Made by a program: the position numbers and the translations under genes | Notes under the pieces: model-generated | What the model was told of the DNA's origin: nothing | The model's database searches: none | What the model saw: only the letters and a program-made list of their open reading frames with translations | Shown here: piece by piece, positions 7,988 to 16,355 of the stretch | Numbering within the stretch: the stretch's first letter is position 1 | Layout of the letters: the number at the start of each line of letters is the position of its first letter | Source: Streptomyces sp. NBC_01428 | Lineage (GTDB): Bacteria; Actinomycetota; Actinomycetes; Streptomycetales; Streptomycetaceae | Assembly (NCBI RefSeq): GCF_036231965.1 | Contig: NZ_CP109499.1 | Coordinates: forward strand, 248,001 to 312,000 | Length of the DNA: 64,000 bases | Reading direction: 5' to 3'

Positions 7988-8275
7988 ATGAGCAGCGATC
8001 TGGAAATCAGCGCTCTGGCGATCAACGTCACGATCCCGGAAGCCCTTCGCTGGACGGACACGCGTCGCGGTGAGGCGTACACGCTGACGACGCTCAACGT
8101 GCGGCTCCTCCCCGACGGTCACCTCGCCGCGAAGGCCTATGGCCGACCGGTGGCCGGCGGTCGGGGCGCATACGTCTCGTTCCCGGTCCCCACCCAGCCC
8201 GAACTGGCGGAACTGATCGCCGACGCGGCCGGCCGCGCCGGAGCGTTGTGGGCCGCTCATCGCGGTCCGAACTGA
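7988..8275 (+). CDS. Small hypothetical protein
   Basis: The frame gives 95 residues from ATG 7988, with strong third-position GC. The sequence is beta-rich (LEISALAINVTIPEALRW, YTLTTLNVRLLPDGHLAAKAYG) and ends in a helix (QPELAELIADAAGRAGALW). There is no signal peptide or metal-binding motif. No good ribosome site precedes it, so a leaderless or slightly different start is possible. I do not recognise the family. Confidence 0.5.
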   Translation: MSSDLEISALAINVTIPEALRWTDTRRGEAYTLTTLNVRLLPDGHLAAKAYGRPVAGGRGAYVSFPVPTQPELAELIADAAGRAGALWAAHRGPN

Positions 8276-8497
8276 ACCCGGCCGAGAGGGTAGAGGTTTC
8301 CTTCGCAAGACAGCCCGCCGCCTCTCAGCCGGCCGACTTGATCCCGTGGTTCCACATCGCGTTGGCCGGGCCTGAAGCAGGTGCGATGCCAACTGGTGCT
8401 GCCCCGACGCATGATCTGCTCCAGCTTCCGCGCATCCGCGGTGAGAAGGGCATCCGGTGGGGGCGGCTGTCTCTCCCCTCCGAACAGCTTCAGGTCC

Positions 8498-9001
8498 TCA
8501 AGTCGAGGACTGCATGACGACCTGCTCGCCCTCTCCGGCCGGTTCCTCGAATTGGACCAGATAGCGGTTGAACAGCGTCGCATCCACGGTGACGGCGTTG
8601 GCGCCTTCCACAGCGCTCCGTGCTTCGAGTCGGCGCTCCAGCGTCGTCCGGTCGGCCTTGAGGTGGACCAGTTCCCAGCGGCAACCGTGGCTTTCGATCA
8701 GCGCCTTGTAGTCGTCGCGGGCGGCGCGACTCCAGAAGCTGTAGTCCACGACCGCGTCGCACCCGGCCAGCATCAGCTCGACCAGTTCCTGCCGCTGCTC
8801 GCGACGGACCTCTTCCTTGAGATGGTCGAACGCCTCAGGTCCCAGGACCAGGCCGGGGTCGCGCTGCCCGAGTCGTTGCCAGACCACCTCGTCGATCGAC
8901 AGCCGGGCGAAACCACGTCGCACCAGTCCCATCGCGTAGGTGGTCTTGCCTGCTCCCGGAAGACCGCACATCAGCACCACCGTGCTCACTGGCTGCGTCA
9001 C
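8498..9001 (-). CDS. P-loop kinase-like ATPase (zeta toxin/AAA_33-like)
   Basis: This 167-residue protein carries the Walker A motif GLPGAGKTT at about residues 13-21 near the N-terminus. The mid part has SIDEVVWQRL (a DE pair typical of nucleotide or polyphosphate kinases), AGCDAVVDYSFWSRAARDDYKAL as a lid and substrate region, and LKADRTTLERRLEAR as the Arg-rich lid. This arrangement is that of AAA_33 kinases, small soluble P-loop enzymes that phosphorylate unknown small molecules or RNA ends. It starts at GTG 9001 without a visible ribosome site. It is isolated, with about 220 empty bases before the preceding plus-strand gene. Confidence 0.8.
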   Translation of the reverse strand: MTQPVSTVVLMCGLPGAGKTTYAMGLVRRGFARLSIDEVVWQRLGQRDPGLVLGPEAFDHLKEEVRREQRQELVELMLAGCDAVVDYSFWSRAARDDYKALIESHGCRWELVHLKADRTTLERRLEARSAVEGANAVTVDATLFNRYLVQFEEPAGEGEQVVMQSST

Positions 9002-9260
9002 GGAGCCAGGTTAGACCGGCCGACCCGGCGAACCGATGCGGTCGGAGTACCGGCGCGCGACCACTCCCCTATGACGCGAACGCCTGCGTCCCCGCCGTAG
9101 GAAACGTGCTGGCCCTTCCCTCCGGCGGGGACGGCTCGCCGTCGTGCTCGTTGGTGCCCGTTCGTGAGGTGTTCCCCGCTGTGACCCCGGGTTCCCCGAG
9201 GGTTATGATCCGCTGCCGACCTGCGGAAACTCCGAACAGGCGGTTTTCAGGGGGCGTGCT

Positions 9261-9944
9261 GTGGGCGAATCGGTCGGATTGCCGCGGGGGCAGGCTCGGT
9301 TTGCCTCCGCCACGATCGCCGCGTTCGCGGTGGTGACGGTCGCCGCCGGTGTCGCAGCGTGGCACAAGCACGAGTTGCTTGCCGGACCGACGGTGGCAGG
9401 ACCCTACGTCGACAACCCGCTGGTCGGGGCCGACACGTACTTCAGGAATCTGATGGGCTGGCGGACAGGCGTGTTCCTCGCCGCCCTGCTCCAGTTCAGC
9501 ATCTGGCTCGCCAACATGCGCGACGTCGCCGATACGCTCTGGCCCGAGGGTCAGCGGCGGCGTCGGGCATGGCTCATTTTCGGCTGGGTCGTACCTGTGG
9601 CGCAGCTCTTCGTCCCCAAGATGTTCGTCAACGACCTGTGGGCCGCGAGCAGGCCGCAGGAAGATCGTCGTCGCGGGCATCCCCTGCTCACGGCATGGTG
9701 GCTGTCCGTGCTCGCCGCCGGTGGGAACACATATGGCGCTGGTCCCAAGGCGCTGAGGGACGCAGCGACCGCCGACGAGGCGCGCCAAGCGCTGCGCCAG
9801 ATCATGATCGGCGACGCTGTCGACGTCTGCGCCGCCACCCTTTCGGTCGTCGTCATCTGGCAGCTCCTCCGAAGACTGGAGCAAGCCACAGCGACCGTGC
9901 TGGCGCACACAGACGCCCAGCCAGTAGCCCCAGCGGGAGCCTGA
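9261..9944 (+). CDS. DUF4328 domain membrane protein
   Basis: The GTG start is preceded by AGGGGG. The product has 227 residues with four predicted membrane helices: about 15-34 (ATIAAFAVVTVAAGVAAW), 70-88 (GVFLAALLQFSIWLANM), 104-120 (WLIFGWVVPVAQLFVPKM) and one near the C-terminus (VCAATLSVVVIWQLLRRL). The pattern WLIFGWVVPVAQLFVPKMFVNDLW matches the DUF4328 family of actinobacterial four-helix proteins, whose function is unknown. The family is often paired with zinc-ribbon segments, which are absent here. Confidence 0.75.
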   Translation: MGESVGLPRGQARFASATIAAFAVVTVAAGVAAWHKHELLAGPTVAGPYVDNPLVGADTYFRNLMGWRTGVFLAALLQFSIWLANMRDVADTLWPEGQRRRRAWLIFGWVVPVAQLFVPKMFVNDLWAASRPQEDRRRGHPLLTAWWLSVLAAGGNTYGAGPKALRDAATADEARQALRQIMIGDAVDVCAATLSVVVIWQLLRRLEQATATVLAHTDAQPVAPAGA

Positions 9945-10071
9945 CGGTTCCCTGTCGGAGGCGTCGTCCCGCAGGATGCGGTTGTGGAGGGGCGGGCCTG
10001 CCCGGCCGATGGAACTCCAGACCGTCAGGTGCATCGTCGCGTCGGGATGTCACACATCCGCGGGCGACGTC

Positions 10072-10512
10072 TCACAGCGCGGTAATCAGAGCGGGGTCGA
10101 TCCCGATGTCCGCCACGTCCTGACGGACCGCTGACACGAACTGTCTGATCGTCGCCACAAGAGAGTCCCAGCCAACGGGCGCGGCCAATGTGTCCGGCAG
10201 AAACACCGAGCCGACGCACCATCCCCCGGCAGAGGCCTCAATCCACACCGCGCCGACCTCCGAGTAGGACATCGACTGGAACGCGAAGTCACCACGTTCG
10301 CCGTCGGGTTGACGCAGCCAGTCCGCCAGAGCACACGCCAACTCGGCCACGGGAAACTTCGTCTCGGACCACACGACGCAGTCACCGTCCCGAATGACCA
10401 GGTCGGCCTCGACGTCAGTGAGGAGTACGTCCAGGGAGGCGGTCGCAGGCCGCATACCGCGTCTGTACAGGTCCGGCGCACCCGCCTTCTGGTGGACGAA
10501 CGTCACCGCCAT
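10072..10512 (-). CDS. Hypothetical protein (DUF7878-like)
   Basis: From ATG 10512, with GGGAGGG six bases upstream, the product has 146 residues; the longer frame from 10755 is rejected because of its Arg-rich N-terminus. The sequence is acidic and beta-rich (LLTDVEADLVIRDGDCVVWSETKFPVAELACALADWLRQ), followed by FAFQSMSYSEVGAVWIEAS and GWCVGSVF. It looks like a small cytoplasmic immunity- or regulator-type fold of the sort seen in Streptomyces DUF7878 entries. That match is from memory and weak. The gene stands alone. Confidence 0.55.
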   Translation of the reverse strand: MAVTFVHQKAGAPDLYRRGMRPATASLDVLLTDVEADLVIRDGDCVVWSETKFPVAELACALADWLRQPDGERGDFAFQSMSYSEVGAVWIEASAGGWCVGSVFLPDTLAAPVGWDSLVATIRQFVSAVRQDVADIGIDPALITAL

Positions 10513-10774
10513 CCGGCCCTCCCTGGAGTCTGTGGGGTCCGTCGATCGACGGACAGCCCAGGCCACATACGCTATCGCGCGGTCGCATGGGACTTGCACC
10601 AGGACAGATGGCGGAACGGCGCTTGACTGCAGACGGGTCTCGCAACGCCCGTCCGACATCGTCGCGGGCAGGCCTCGAATTCCTGGGCCGACAGGCACCG
10701 TACGAGATGCTCGCGGTCCTGGACGGCAGAGGCGGAGGCTGTTCGGCTCCCCCACTCGTCCTGCCCCACCCTCA

Positions 10775-11692
10775 TCAACTCGACGCCTGGGTCGTCTGGT
10801 TGTCCAGTGCCGAGCAGAGCCAGTCGTGGGTGATGCCGGGGGTCGGTTCCGACGGGCCGGTGAGTTCGGCGGTGAGATTCCAGTAGTGATCGATCCGCGG
10901 GTCCGCGGCGAGCACCCCGCTCAGCCGGTGGCGGAAGGCGGGAGTGTCCCGCGTACCGCGTGAGCGTGCGTAGGCGGAGACGAAGCAGTCGAGGGCCTCA
11001 CCCTCGTGGGGCGACCGCTGCGCCCGCACCTGCCGCGTGGCCAGGGCATAGGCCTCGCGGAGACCGTCGTAGAGCACCGCCGGGCGGCCTCCGTCGGGGC
11101 CGTGCGCGGCGGGCTGGCCCTGGCCGGTGCCCGAGCAGGGCGCCGTGACGAAGGCGTGCAGCCGGGTGAAGGCCAGTACCTGGGTGGGCGTCGGGCTTTC
11201 GGGGAGCTGGGGAACCGCCTGGTCGACGATGGCGGAGGCCAGCCAGGCCGGCAGCCGCGGTGGCAGCCAGCGTCGCCAGAAGCGCGCGAGGGGCGCTGTG
11301 TTCGGCGGTACGGCGACGGCGCCGATGAGCCTCAGTCGCTCTCCGCGTTCCTCGGGGGCGCAGTCCTGGAGCAGTTGGAGGGCGGCCTCCTGCCAGCGCA
11401 GCGCAGTCAGCCGCGAGCCGATCTCGCGCAGCTTGCCGGCGACGACGTCCTCGAGGGAGTCCTCCTCGTCCAGAATCCGGCTCACCTGGGGAACCGGCAG
11501 GTCGAGCGTGCGCAGGGAGCGGATCAGCCGCAGGCGGTCGAGCGCCTCGGGACCGTACCGCCGGTGGCCCCCGGTACTGCGGACCCCTTCGGGCAGCAGG
11601 CCGCGGTCCGAGTAGAAGCGAACGGTCTTGACGGTGACGCCCGCGCGCTCGGCGAGCTCTCCGATGCTCCACATGCTGCTGTCGGGCGACAC
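10775..11692 (-). CDS. MerR family transcriptional regulator
   Basis: This 305-residue protein starts at GTG 11692 with GGGAGG eight bases upstream. The N-terminal 75 residues are a MerR helix-turn-helix (WSIGELAERAGVTVKTVRFYSDRGLLPEGVRS) with wing (GGHRRYGPEALDRLRLIRSL) and the start of the dimer helix. The long C-terminal part (about 200 residues) has no metal-binding Cys cluster, so a drug- or metabolite-sensing role is likelier than metal sensing. It is divergent from the double-hydrolase gene, and an imperfect dyad lies just upstream of its own start. Activation of the hydrolase gene by promoter distortion is the usual MerR mode, inferred here. Confidence 0.85.
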   Translation of the reverse strand: MSPDSSMWSIGELAERAGVTVKTVRFYSDRGLLPEGVRSTGGHRRYGPEALDRLRLIRSLRTLDLPVPQVSRILDEEDSLEDVVAGKLREIGSRLTALRWQEAALQLLQDCAPEERGERLRLIGAVAVPPNTAPLARFWRRWLPPRLPAWLASAIVDQAVPQLPESPTPTQVLAFTRLHAFVTAPCSGTGQGQPAAHGPDGGRPAVLYDGLREAYALATRQVRAQRSPHEGEALDCFVSAYARSRGTRDTPAFRHRLSGVLAADPRIDHYWNLTAELTGPSEPTPGITHDWLCSALDNQTTQASS

Positions 11693-11697
11693 GACTT

Positions 11698-11719
11698 GAA
11701 CCTCCCTCAGGGGGAGTTC
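11698..11719. promoter_or_regulatory. Candidate MerR operator dyad
   Basis: GAAC-N14-GTTC flanks a CTCCC/GGGAG inner dyad between the divergent merR and hydrolase genes. MerR regulators bind dyads of about this length inside long promoter spacers. It overlaps the ribosome site of merR, allowing autoregulation. Confidence 0.4.
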
Positions 11720-11788
11720 CTACGGTACCGGCGAGCGCGGAGCGGCGGTACGGCCCGCTCCGTGCGGACCGACGTGTGCGAGGAGACG

Positions 11789-13312
11789 ATGATGACGGCA
11801 TTCATCCTGGTGGCGGGCGCCCACACCGGCGGCTGGATCTGGCAGAAGGTGGCCGCTCGGCTGCGGGAGTCGGGGGCCGAGGTGTATCCGGTGACGCTCA
11901 CCGGCATGGGTGAGCAGGTGTCCGCGGCGGGGCCCGACACGGACCTGGAGACCCATGTTCGCGATCTGCTGCGGCTGATCGACCAGGTGGACGTGGCCGA
12001 GGTGGTGATGGTCGGTCACTGCTACGGCATGTATCCGGTGTTCGGCGCCGCCGATCTGCGTCCGGAACGGATCGCGCGGATCGTCTCCCTGGACGCGGGC
12101 ATGCCGCAGGACGGGGACCAGGCTCTTTCCCTGGTGCCTGAACCGGCCCTGCGTGAGCGACTGTTGGGCACGGCGGGCGCCGACGGCGACGAGTGGCGTG
12201 TCTCGCCTCCCCCGCTCGACGAGTGGCACCGCTGGGGCAGTGTCGAGGGGCTCTCACCGGTCGAGCTGAGTCGGCTGGCGGACAGGGCCGTCGCACAGCC
12301 GGCGCGCACGCTGACTCAGCCGCTCCGCCTGTCGGGAGCGGTCTTCGAGCTGCCGGTGACCGGTGTTCTCTGCACCGGCAACGGCTCCAGCATCGCCATG
12401 GTGGAAGGCTTGGTGGGTCTCGGAGATCCCCGCTTTCAGATGCTCAGCGATCCGCGGGTGAGCTTCTTCGAACTCGACACCGGGCACTGGCCGATGCTGT
12501 CCCGCGCCGACGACGTGGCGGAGGTACTGCTCCGGGCCGCCGCGGGAGAAGGGCGCCGGGTGGCCGCGGCCGGGAGCGAACAGCCGTCGCATCTTCGCCC
12601 GTTCCTGCTGGACGTGCCGGAGCGGCCCCGCGAACGGGTGGGCCGGGTCGATCTCCATCTTCCCGACGCTCTTCCCGCAGACGGCTCCAAGTGGCCGGCG
12701 GTGGTGTTCGTCCATGGCGGTCCGGTCCACCCCGCCGTGCGGCCGACGCCACGGGACTGGCCGGCCTTCGTCGGCTACGGCCGGGTCGTCGCGGGCAGGG
12801 GGGTGGTCGGCGTGACCCTGGACCACCGCCTCCACGATCTCGGCGACTTCGGGCAGGCCGCGGAGGACGTGAACGAGGCCATCGACCTCGTACGCGCCGA
12901 CCCGCGCGTCGACGAGACCCGTGTGGCGATCTGGTTCTTCTCCGCGGGCGGCCTGCTCTCGGCGGACTGGCTCACCGCGCCCCCGCCGTGGCTGCGGTGC
13001 GTGGCGGCGACCTATCCGGTCCTCGCGCCGCCGCCGAACTGGGGGCGCGTGGACCCCCAGTTCCGGCCGGTGGACGCGGTGCGTGCCGCCGGGCGCCTGC
13101 CGATCGTGCTGACCCGGGCAGAACTGGACCGCGCGGAGATCGCGGTGACCGTCGAGGAGTTCTTGGCCGTCGCCAAGGAGTGCGACGCCGATGTCGAGGT
13201 CATCGACGTCCCGCTCGGCCGCCACGGTTTCGAGACGACCGACCACACGGAGCAGGCTGTGCGGGCCGTCGAACAGGCGGTGCGGGCTGTGGTGGAGCAT
13301 GTGCGGGGCTGA
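11789..13312 (+). CDS. Fused double alpha/beta-hydrolase
   Basis: From ATG 11789, with GAGGAGA just upstream, the product has 507 residues; the open frame before it from 11006 is antisense to merR. Domain 1 (about 1-255) is an EstC-like alpha/beta-hydrolase starting FILVAGAHTGGWIW. Its nucleophile elbow is GHCYG (Cys about 78) instead of GxSxG, and a late GHW supplies the His. Domain 2 (about 280-507) is an esterase-type hydrolase with an HGGP oxyanion motif near 304 and a nucleophile FFSAGG near 384. No signal peptide is present, so it should be cytoplasmic. The MerR divergence suggests detoxification of an ester or lactone substrate. The tandem arrangement with a Cys elbow is uncommon. Confidence 0.8.
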   Translation: MMTAFILVAGAHTGGWIWQKVAARLRESGAEVYPVTLTGMGEQVSAAGPDTDLETHVRDLLRLIDQVDVAEVVMVGHCYGMYPVFGAADLRPERIARIVSLDAGMPQDGDQALSLVPEPALRERLLGTAGADGDEWRVSPPPLDEWHRWGSVEGLSPVELSRLADRAVAQPARTLTQPLRLSGAVFELPVTGVLCTGNGSSIAMVEGLVGLGDPRFQMLSDPRVSFFELDTGHWPMLSRADDVAEVLLRAAAGEGRRVAAAGSEQPSHLRPFLLDVPERPRERVGRVDLHLPDALPADGSKWPAVVFVHGGPVHPAVRPTPRDWPAFVGYGRVVAGRGVVGVTLDHRLHDLGDFGQAAEDVNEAIDLVRADPRVDETRVAIWFFSAGGLLSADWLTAPPPWLRCVAATYPVLAPPPNWGRVDPQFRPVDAVRAAGRLPIVLTRAELDRAEIAVTVEEFLAVAKECDADVEVIDVPLGRHGFETTDHTEQAVRAVEQAVRAVVEHVRG

Positions 13313-13656
13313 CCTGCCCCATCGCGGTTCCTGCGGGAGAGACCGTCCGATCCGGGGCTCGCAGGGCTTCCTACGGCGAGGGTGACTCGGCGTGATGGCG
13401 GCGAGCGACTCCCGGGGCGGGTGATGCCGTCGGTGACATCACCCGCCTCTCCGGACTCCCTCACCGGCATCTCCGCCCGCCGGAGCAACGTCCGCGATCG
13501 TCCCGCCGAGAGCCCGCGAGCCCGCGGCGCCTCGGCGGGCCCCGAGCTGAAGAAGTCCCCGCTCCTACTCCTACTGCTACCGCTTCCGCAGCCGGACAGC
13601 CGCAAGCCGGCGCTCATCTGCCTCCGGCTGCCCGCCAAAGCCTCCTCGCGGGTCCG
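13313..13656. other. Intergenic region, nothing identified
   Basis: About 340 bases lie between the convergent double-hydrolase and the minus-strand regulator-like gene. I see no gene with normal codon bias here, only a CTCCTA-type microsatellite-like stretch near 13561-13580. Confidence 0.4.
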
Positions 13657-14400
13657 TCAGGTGTAGGGGCTTGAGGACATGTAGAGGGTCTCCGGACTGT
13701 CCGGAACCACGGGATACGGCATGGTGGTGTGCCGGCGGTGACGGCCGGACTGGCTCACGTCGTACGCGGGGGCCTTGGGTGCCAGCCGCCCCTCCGCCGC
13801 GAGCCGCTGGGCGCGCAGGAGCAACTCCTTGGAACTGAGGCCGAGTTCTTCGGCGACGGTCTGGAGGTCAAGGCCGGATTCCCAGCTCCACAGCAGAACG
13901 GAGTCCATTCCCGCCGTCCAGACCACCTGCGCGCCCGTCGATGTCTGTTCAGTCAGAGGCGGACGGTTGGGTGGTGCCGATTCCGGGCGGGGGTGAGGCA
14001 TCTGGGCCCGAGCCGTTTCCGGGGGGCGCTCATCGCTGGGGGCGGAGGCGGGGACGGGCACTGTGGGCTGCGCGGGCATCGCGGCCGGCGGCGGGACCGG
14101 AGCCGTCTCCGGGGGCTGAGGAGACGTTTCCGCAGGGGGGCTGAGCAGTTGGTCGGCGACGATTCGGGCGTCCTCCTTCCCGACCGTCCGCCGCGCGACC
14201 CGTACCTCACGCTCATTGAGTCCCATCAAATCCGCCACCGCCGCGTCGCTGCCGACGGTGATCGCAAACGCGGCGAGTGTCCTCGTCCGGCTGGCCACGG
14301 CTTCGTCCATCACCGCCTGCGCCTCGCGCACCCGGTCATCTCTACTGCAAAACGCCTCGGCAAGAAGGCTGTTGCGTTCCCAAAGTTCACGTGATTCCAC
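13657..14400 (-). CDS. Conserved Streptomyces protein with putative HTH segments
   Basis: I prefer GTG 14400, giving 247 residues starting VESRELWERNSLLAEAF; the longer start at 14433 adds 11 residues. The N-terminal 85 residues (VMDEAVASRTRTLAAFAITVG, then AAVADLMGLNEREVRVARRTVG) look like a helix-turn-helix similar to a conserved Streptomyces protein family. A Pro/Glu-rich linker of about 75 residues follows. The C-terminal domain WSWESGLDLQTVAEELGLSSKELLLRAQRLAAEG is a second helix-turn-helix-like segment. Its function is unknown, but a DNA-binding role is plausible. It is divergent from the AbiEii pair with about 200 bases between. Confidence 0.65.
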   Translation of the reverse strand: MESRELWERNSLLAEAFCSRDDRVREAQAVMDEAVASRTRTLAAFAITVGSDAAVADLMGLNEREVRVARRTVGKEDARIVADQLLSPPAETSPQPPETAPVPPPAAMPAQPTVPVPASAPSDERPPETARAQMPHPRPESAPPNRPPLTEQTSTGAQVVWTAGMDSVLLWSWESGLDLQTVAEELGLSSKELLLRAQRLAAEGRLAPKAPAYDVSQSGRHRRHTTMPYPVVPDSPETLYMSSSPYT

Positions 14401-14597
14401 GCCGGGACAACGTTTCTGCGCCGCGCACGACACCCGATCCGAAGTGGATCACCCGAAGGGGCCATCGCCGGGGATCACCAGCGTGCGTCTCCGGCGATAC
14501 GAATGGCTCGGCGCACCGCGGGAGCTGGAGCTCGAGGCACTGTGCGGGCTGGGGCTCCGGACGGATGTGAGCGGCCGTGATCTGGCAGGATTCGCGG

Positions 14598-15221
14598 GTG
14601 TCCGCATCCCTGTACGAATCGCATGTGACAGTCCTCTGTGCCGACGCCACCGAGTGGGTACGGCTGCGGCGGTGGGCGGCGTCGGCCGGTCTGAAGCTGA
14701 CGCACATCGTGCTGGCGCGCGGCCGGATGCGCGATCAGCCGATGCTCACCCTGTCCGGTTCCTCGTCGTACGTGGAGCAGTCCGAACGCGTGCGGGACGT
14801 CGTGGCGGGACTTCGCGCGGACGGTTTCGAGCCGGTACGGGTGAAGACCGAGTCCACCCCGTGGGCTGCGGAAGTACCGGCCCGGCTCGGCAGGGACGAC
14901 GACCGCTACTTCGAGCATCACGTGAAGCTGCTGCTGAATGCGGACACGGACCTGTCCACGCTCGCCGACCGGGTGGTGCCCCACGGCGCTCACCTGTCGT
15001 GGAACGCCTTGCGGGTGCGGGCCGGCGCACGGCACGAGCGGTTCGTGACACAGAGGTGCCGTGGAGCGGGTGCCGACGGCGCGGGGCGAGCGCTGGAGCG
15101 GCTGCTGAGAGATCTGGACGGATTCATGGTGCTGGGCGTGGAGCGGGAGTTCGTGCTCCACGACAGCGACCTGAGTGTGGACGACGGTTGGCTGGCGGAG
15201 TCTGTGGAGGTACTGAGATGA
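14598..15221 (+). CDS. Unrecognised protein coupled to AbiEii-type gene
   Basis: GTG 14598 is chosen because AGGA lies seven bases upstream; a start at 14577 would give 214 instead of 207 residues. The sequence starts VSASLYESHVTVLCADATEW and contains GLKLTHIVLARGRMRDQPMLTLSG, then FEHHVKLLLNADTDL, HGAHLSWNALRVRAGARHERFVTQRC and VEREFVLHDSDL. Two H-x-T/K-hydrophobic motifs about 99 residues apart recall 2H phosphoesterases, and the ERE strand recalls CYTH proteins, but neither match is convincing. It overlaps the following nucleotidyltransferase by ATGA, so the two are translated together. I recognise it only as a recurrent actinobacterial protein without assigned function. Confidence 0.75.
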   Translation: MSASLYESHVTVLCADATEWVRLRRWAASAGLKLTHIVLARGRMRDQPMLTLSGSSSYVEQSERVRDVVAGLRADGFEPVRVKTESTPWAAEVPARLGRDDDRYFEHHVKLLLNADTDLSTLADRVVPHGAHLSWNALRVRAGARHERFVTQRCRGAGADGAGRALERLLRDLDGFMVLGVEREFVLHDSDLSVDDGWLAESVEVLR

Positions 15222-16222
15222 GTGGAACGGCGTGGGACGGGTTCGGTTGGCAGGACGCCGAGATCCCCCGGGAACCGTTGGACGAGGCCACCCGCGTCGC
15301 GCAGCAGCTGCCCAGGACGCTGCAACCGGTGCCAGGGGAGGACGTGGTGCAGCGCCCTGTCTTCGACCCGTCGCTCAAGCACTTCCAGAACGCCTACCGC
15401 GCGACCGATCCGCGGTTCAGCGATCCGACGCGCGGCGTGTCGTGGCGTGCGGCCCGGCGCCGGGCCCTCCACCTGGTGCTGGACGCGATCGCCGCGTCGC
15501 AGTGGAGGGAGGCACTGGTGCTGCGGGGCAGCGTGCTGATGTCGATGTGGTTCCCGGACGAGGCTCGCGAGCCCGGTGACCTGGACTTCGTCGTGGTCCC
15601 CCACACCTGGAAGATCGACGAGGACCGTACCCACCAGATGCTGCACGGGATCGCCGCGGCAGCTCAGACGCTGGCCGAGGAGCGCGGATCCGAGGTCGAG
15701 ATCTCGGCGTCGGGCGCGGTGATCGAGGGCATCTGGACCTACGACCGGGTACCGGGCAGCCGCATGGTGCTGCCGTGGGGTGCGCCGGGGCTGCCCGGCG
15801 GCCACGTCCAGCTCGACTTCGTGTTCAACGAACACCTGCCTGAAGCCGCCGAGCCGGTAGAACTGCCCGGCGGCACCGTCCTGCAGGCGGCCACCCCCGA
15901 ACTGTCCCTCGCCTGGAAGTTGATGTGGCTGATCAACGACATGCACCCCCAGGGTAAGGATCTGTACGACGCCGTTCTGCTGGCCGAACGGCACGTGCTC
16001 GGCTACGACTTGCTGCACGAGGTGTTCAGGCTGTCGGGCGAGTGGCCCTCTCCGGGCAGCGAGCGGCGGATCCGGTCCGCGGACGTGACGGAGTCGGTCA
16101 AGCACGTGGAGTGGGACCACTTCGTCACCGAGTACCCGCGCTTCAGGGACGCCGAGCGGGAGTACGCGGAGCGGCTGGTACGGGCTGTGGCGACGACGTT
16201 CCAGGATGATGTCGACGGCTGA
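15218..16222 (+). CDS. Nucleotidyltransferase, AbiEii/AbiGii toxin family
   Basis: This 334-residue protein contains the polymerase-beta-type nucleotidyltransferase motif GSVLMSMWFPDEAREPGDLD, that is GS followed by DxD, at about residues 105-125. The third acidic residue is in GHVQLDFVF. The C-terminal helices SLAWKLMWLINDMHPQGKDL carry the conserved Lys and the K-D-x-x-D pattern of AbiEii. Family members transfer nucleotides to tRNA or other targets and act as toxins in type IV toxin-antitoxin or phage-abortive systems. Some actinobacterial relatives have no proven toxin role. The ATG overlaps the upstream stop by 4 bases. The partner is not a classical AbiEi winged-helix antitoxin. Confidence 0.85.
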   Translation: MSGTAWDGFGWQDAEIPREPLDEATRVAQQLPRTLQPVPGEDVVQRPVFDPSLKHFQNAYRATDPRFSDPTRGVSWRAARRRALHLVLDAIAASQWREALVLRGSVLMSMWFPDEAREPGDLDFVVVPHTWKIDEDRTHQMLHGIAAAAQTLAEERGSEVEISASGAVIEGIWTYDRVPGSRMVLPWGAPGLPGGHVQLDFVFNEHLPEAAEPVELPGGTVLQAATPELSLAWKLMWLINDMHPQGKDLYDAVLLAERHVLGYDLLHEVFRLSGEWPSPGSERRIRSADVTESVKHVEWDHFVTEYPRFRDAEREYAERLVRAVATTFQDDVDG

Positions 16223-16355
16223 TCGGCACTCGGTGTCCAGGCCGCGCGGGCTGTCCTCAGGGTGGAGTAGTACAGTCCGTTCCCTCCTCCGGAGTCGGGC
16301 TCGGCGCTCCCCGGAGCCGAGCCGGAATCCGCCTCTCGTCGGCGAGGAGAGAGTC

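Noticed and set aside
11006..11788. Upstream extension of the double hydrolase to 768 residues
   Set aside because: It is antisense to the merR gene, and an internal ATG with a strong ribosome site exists.
14598..15221. Classical AbiEi antitoxin
   Set aside because: No winged-helix domain is visible and the sequence lacks the AbiEi pattern.
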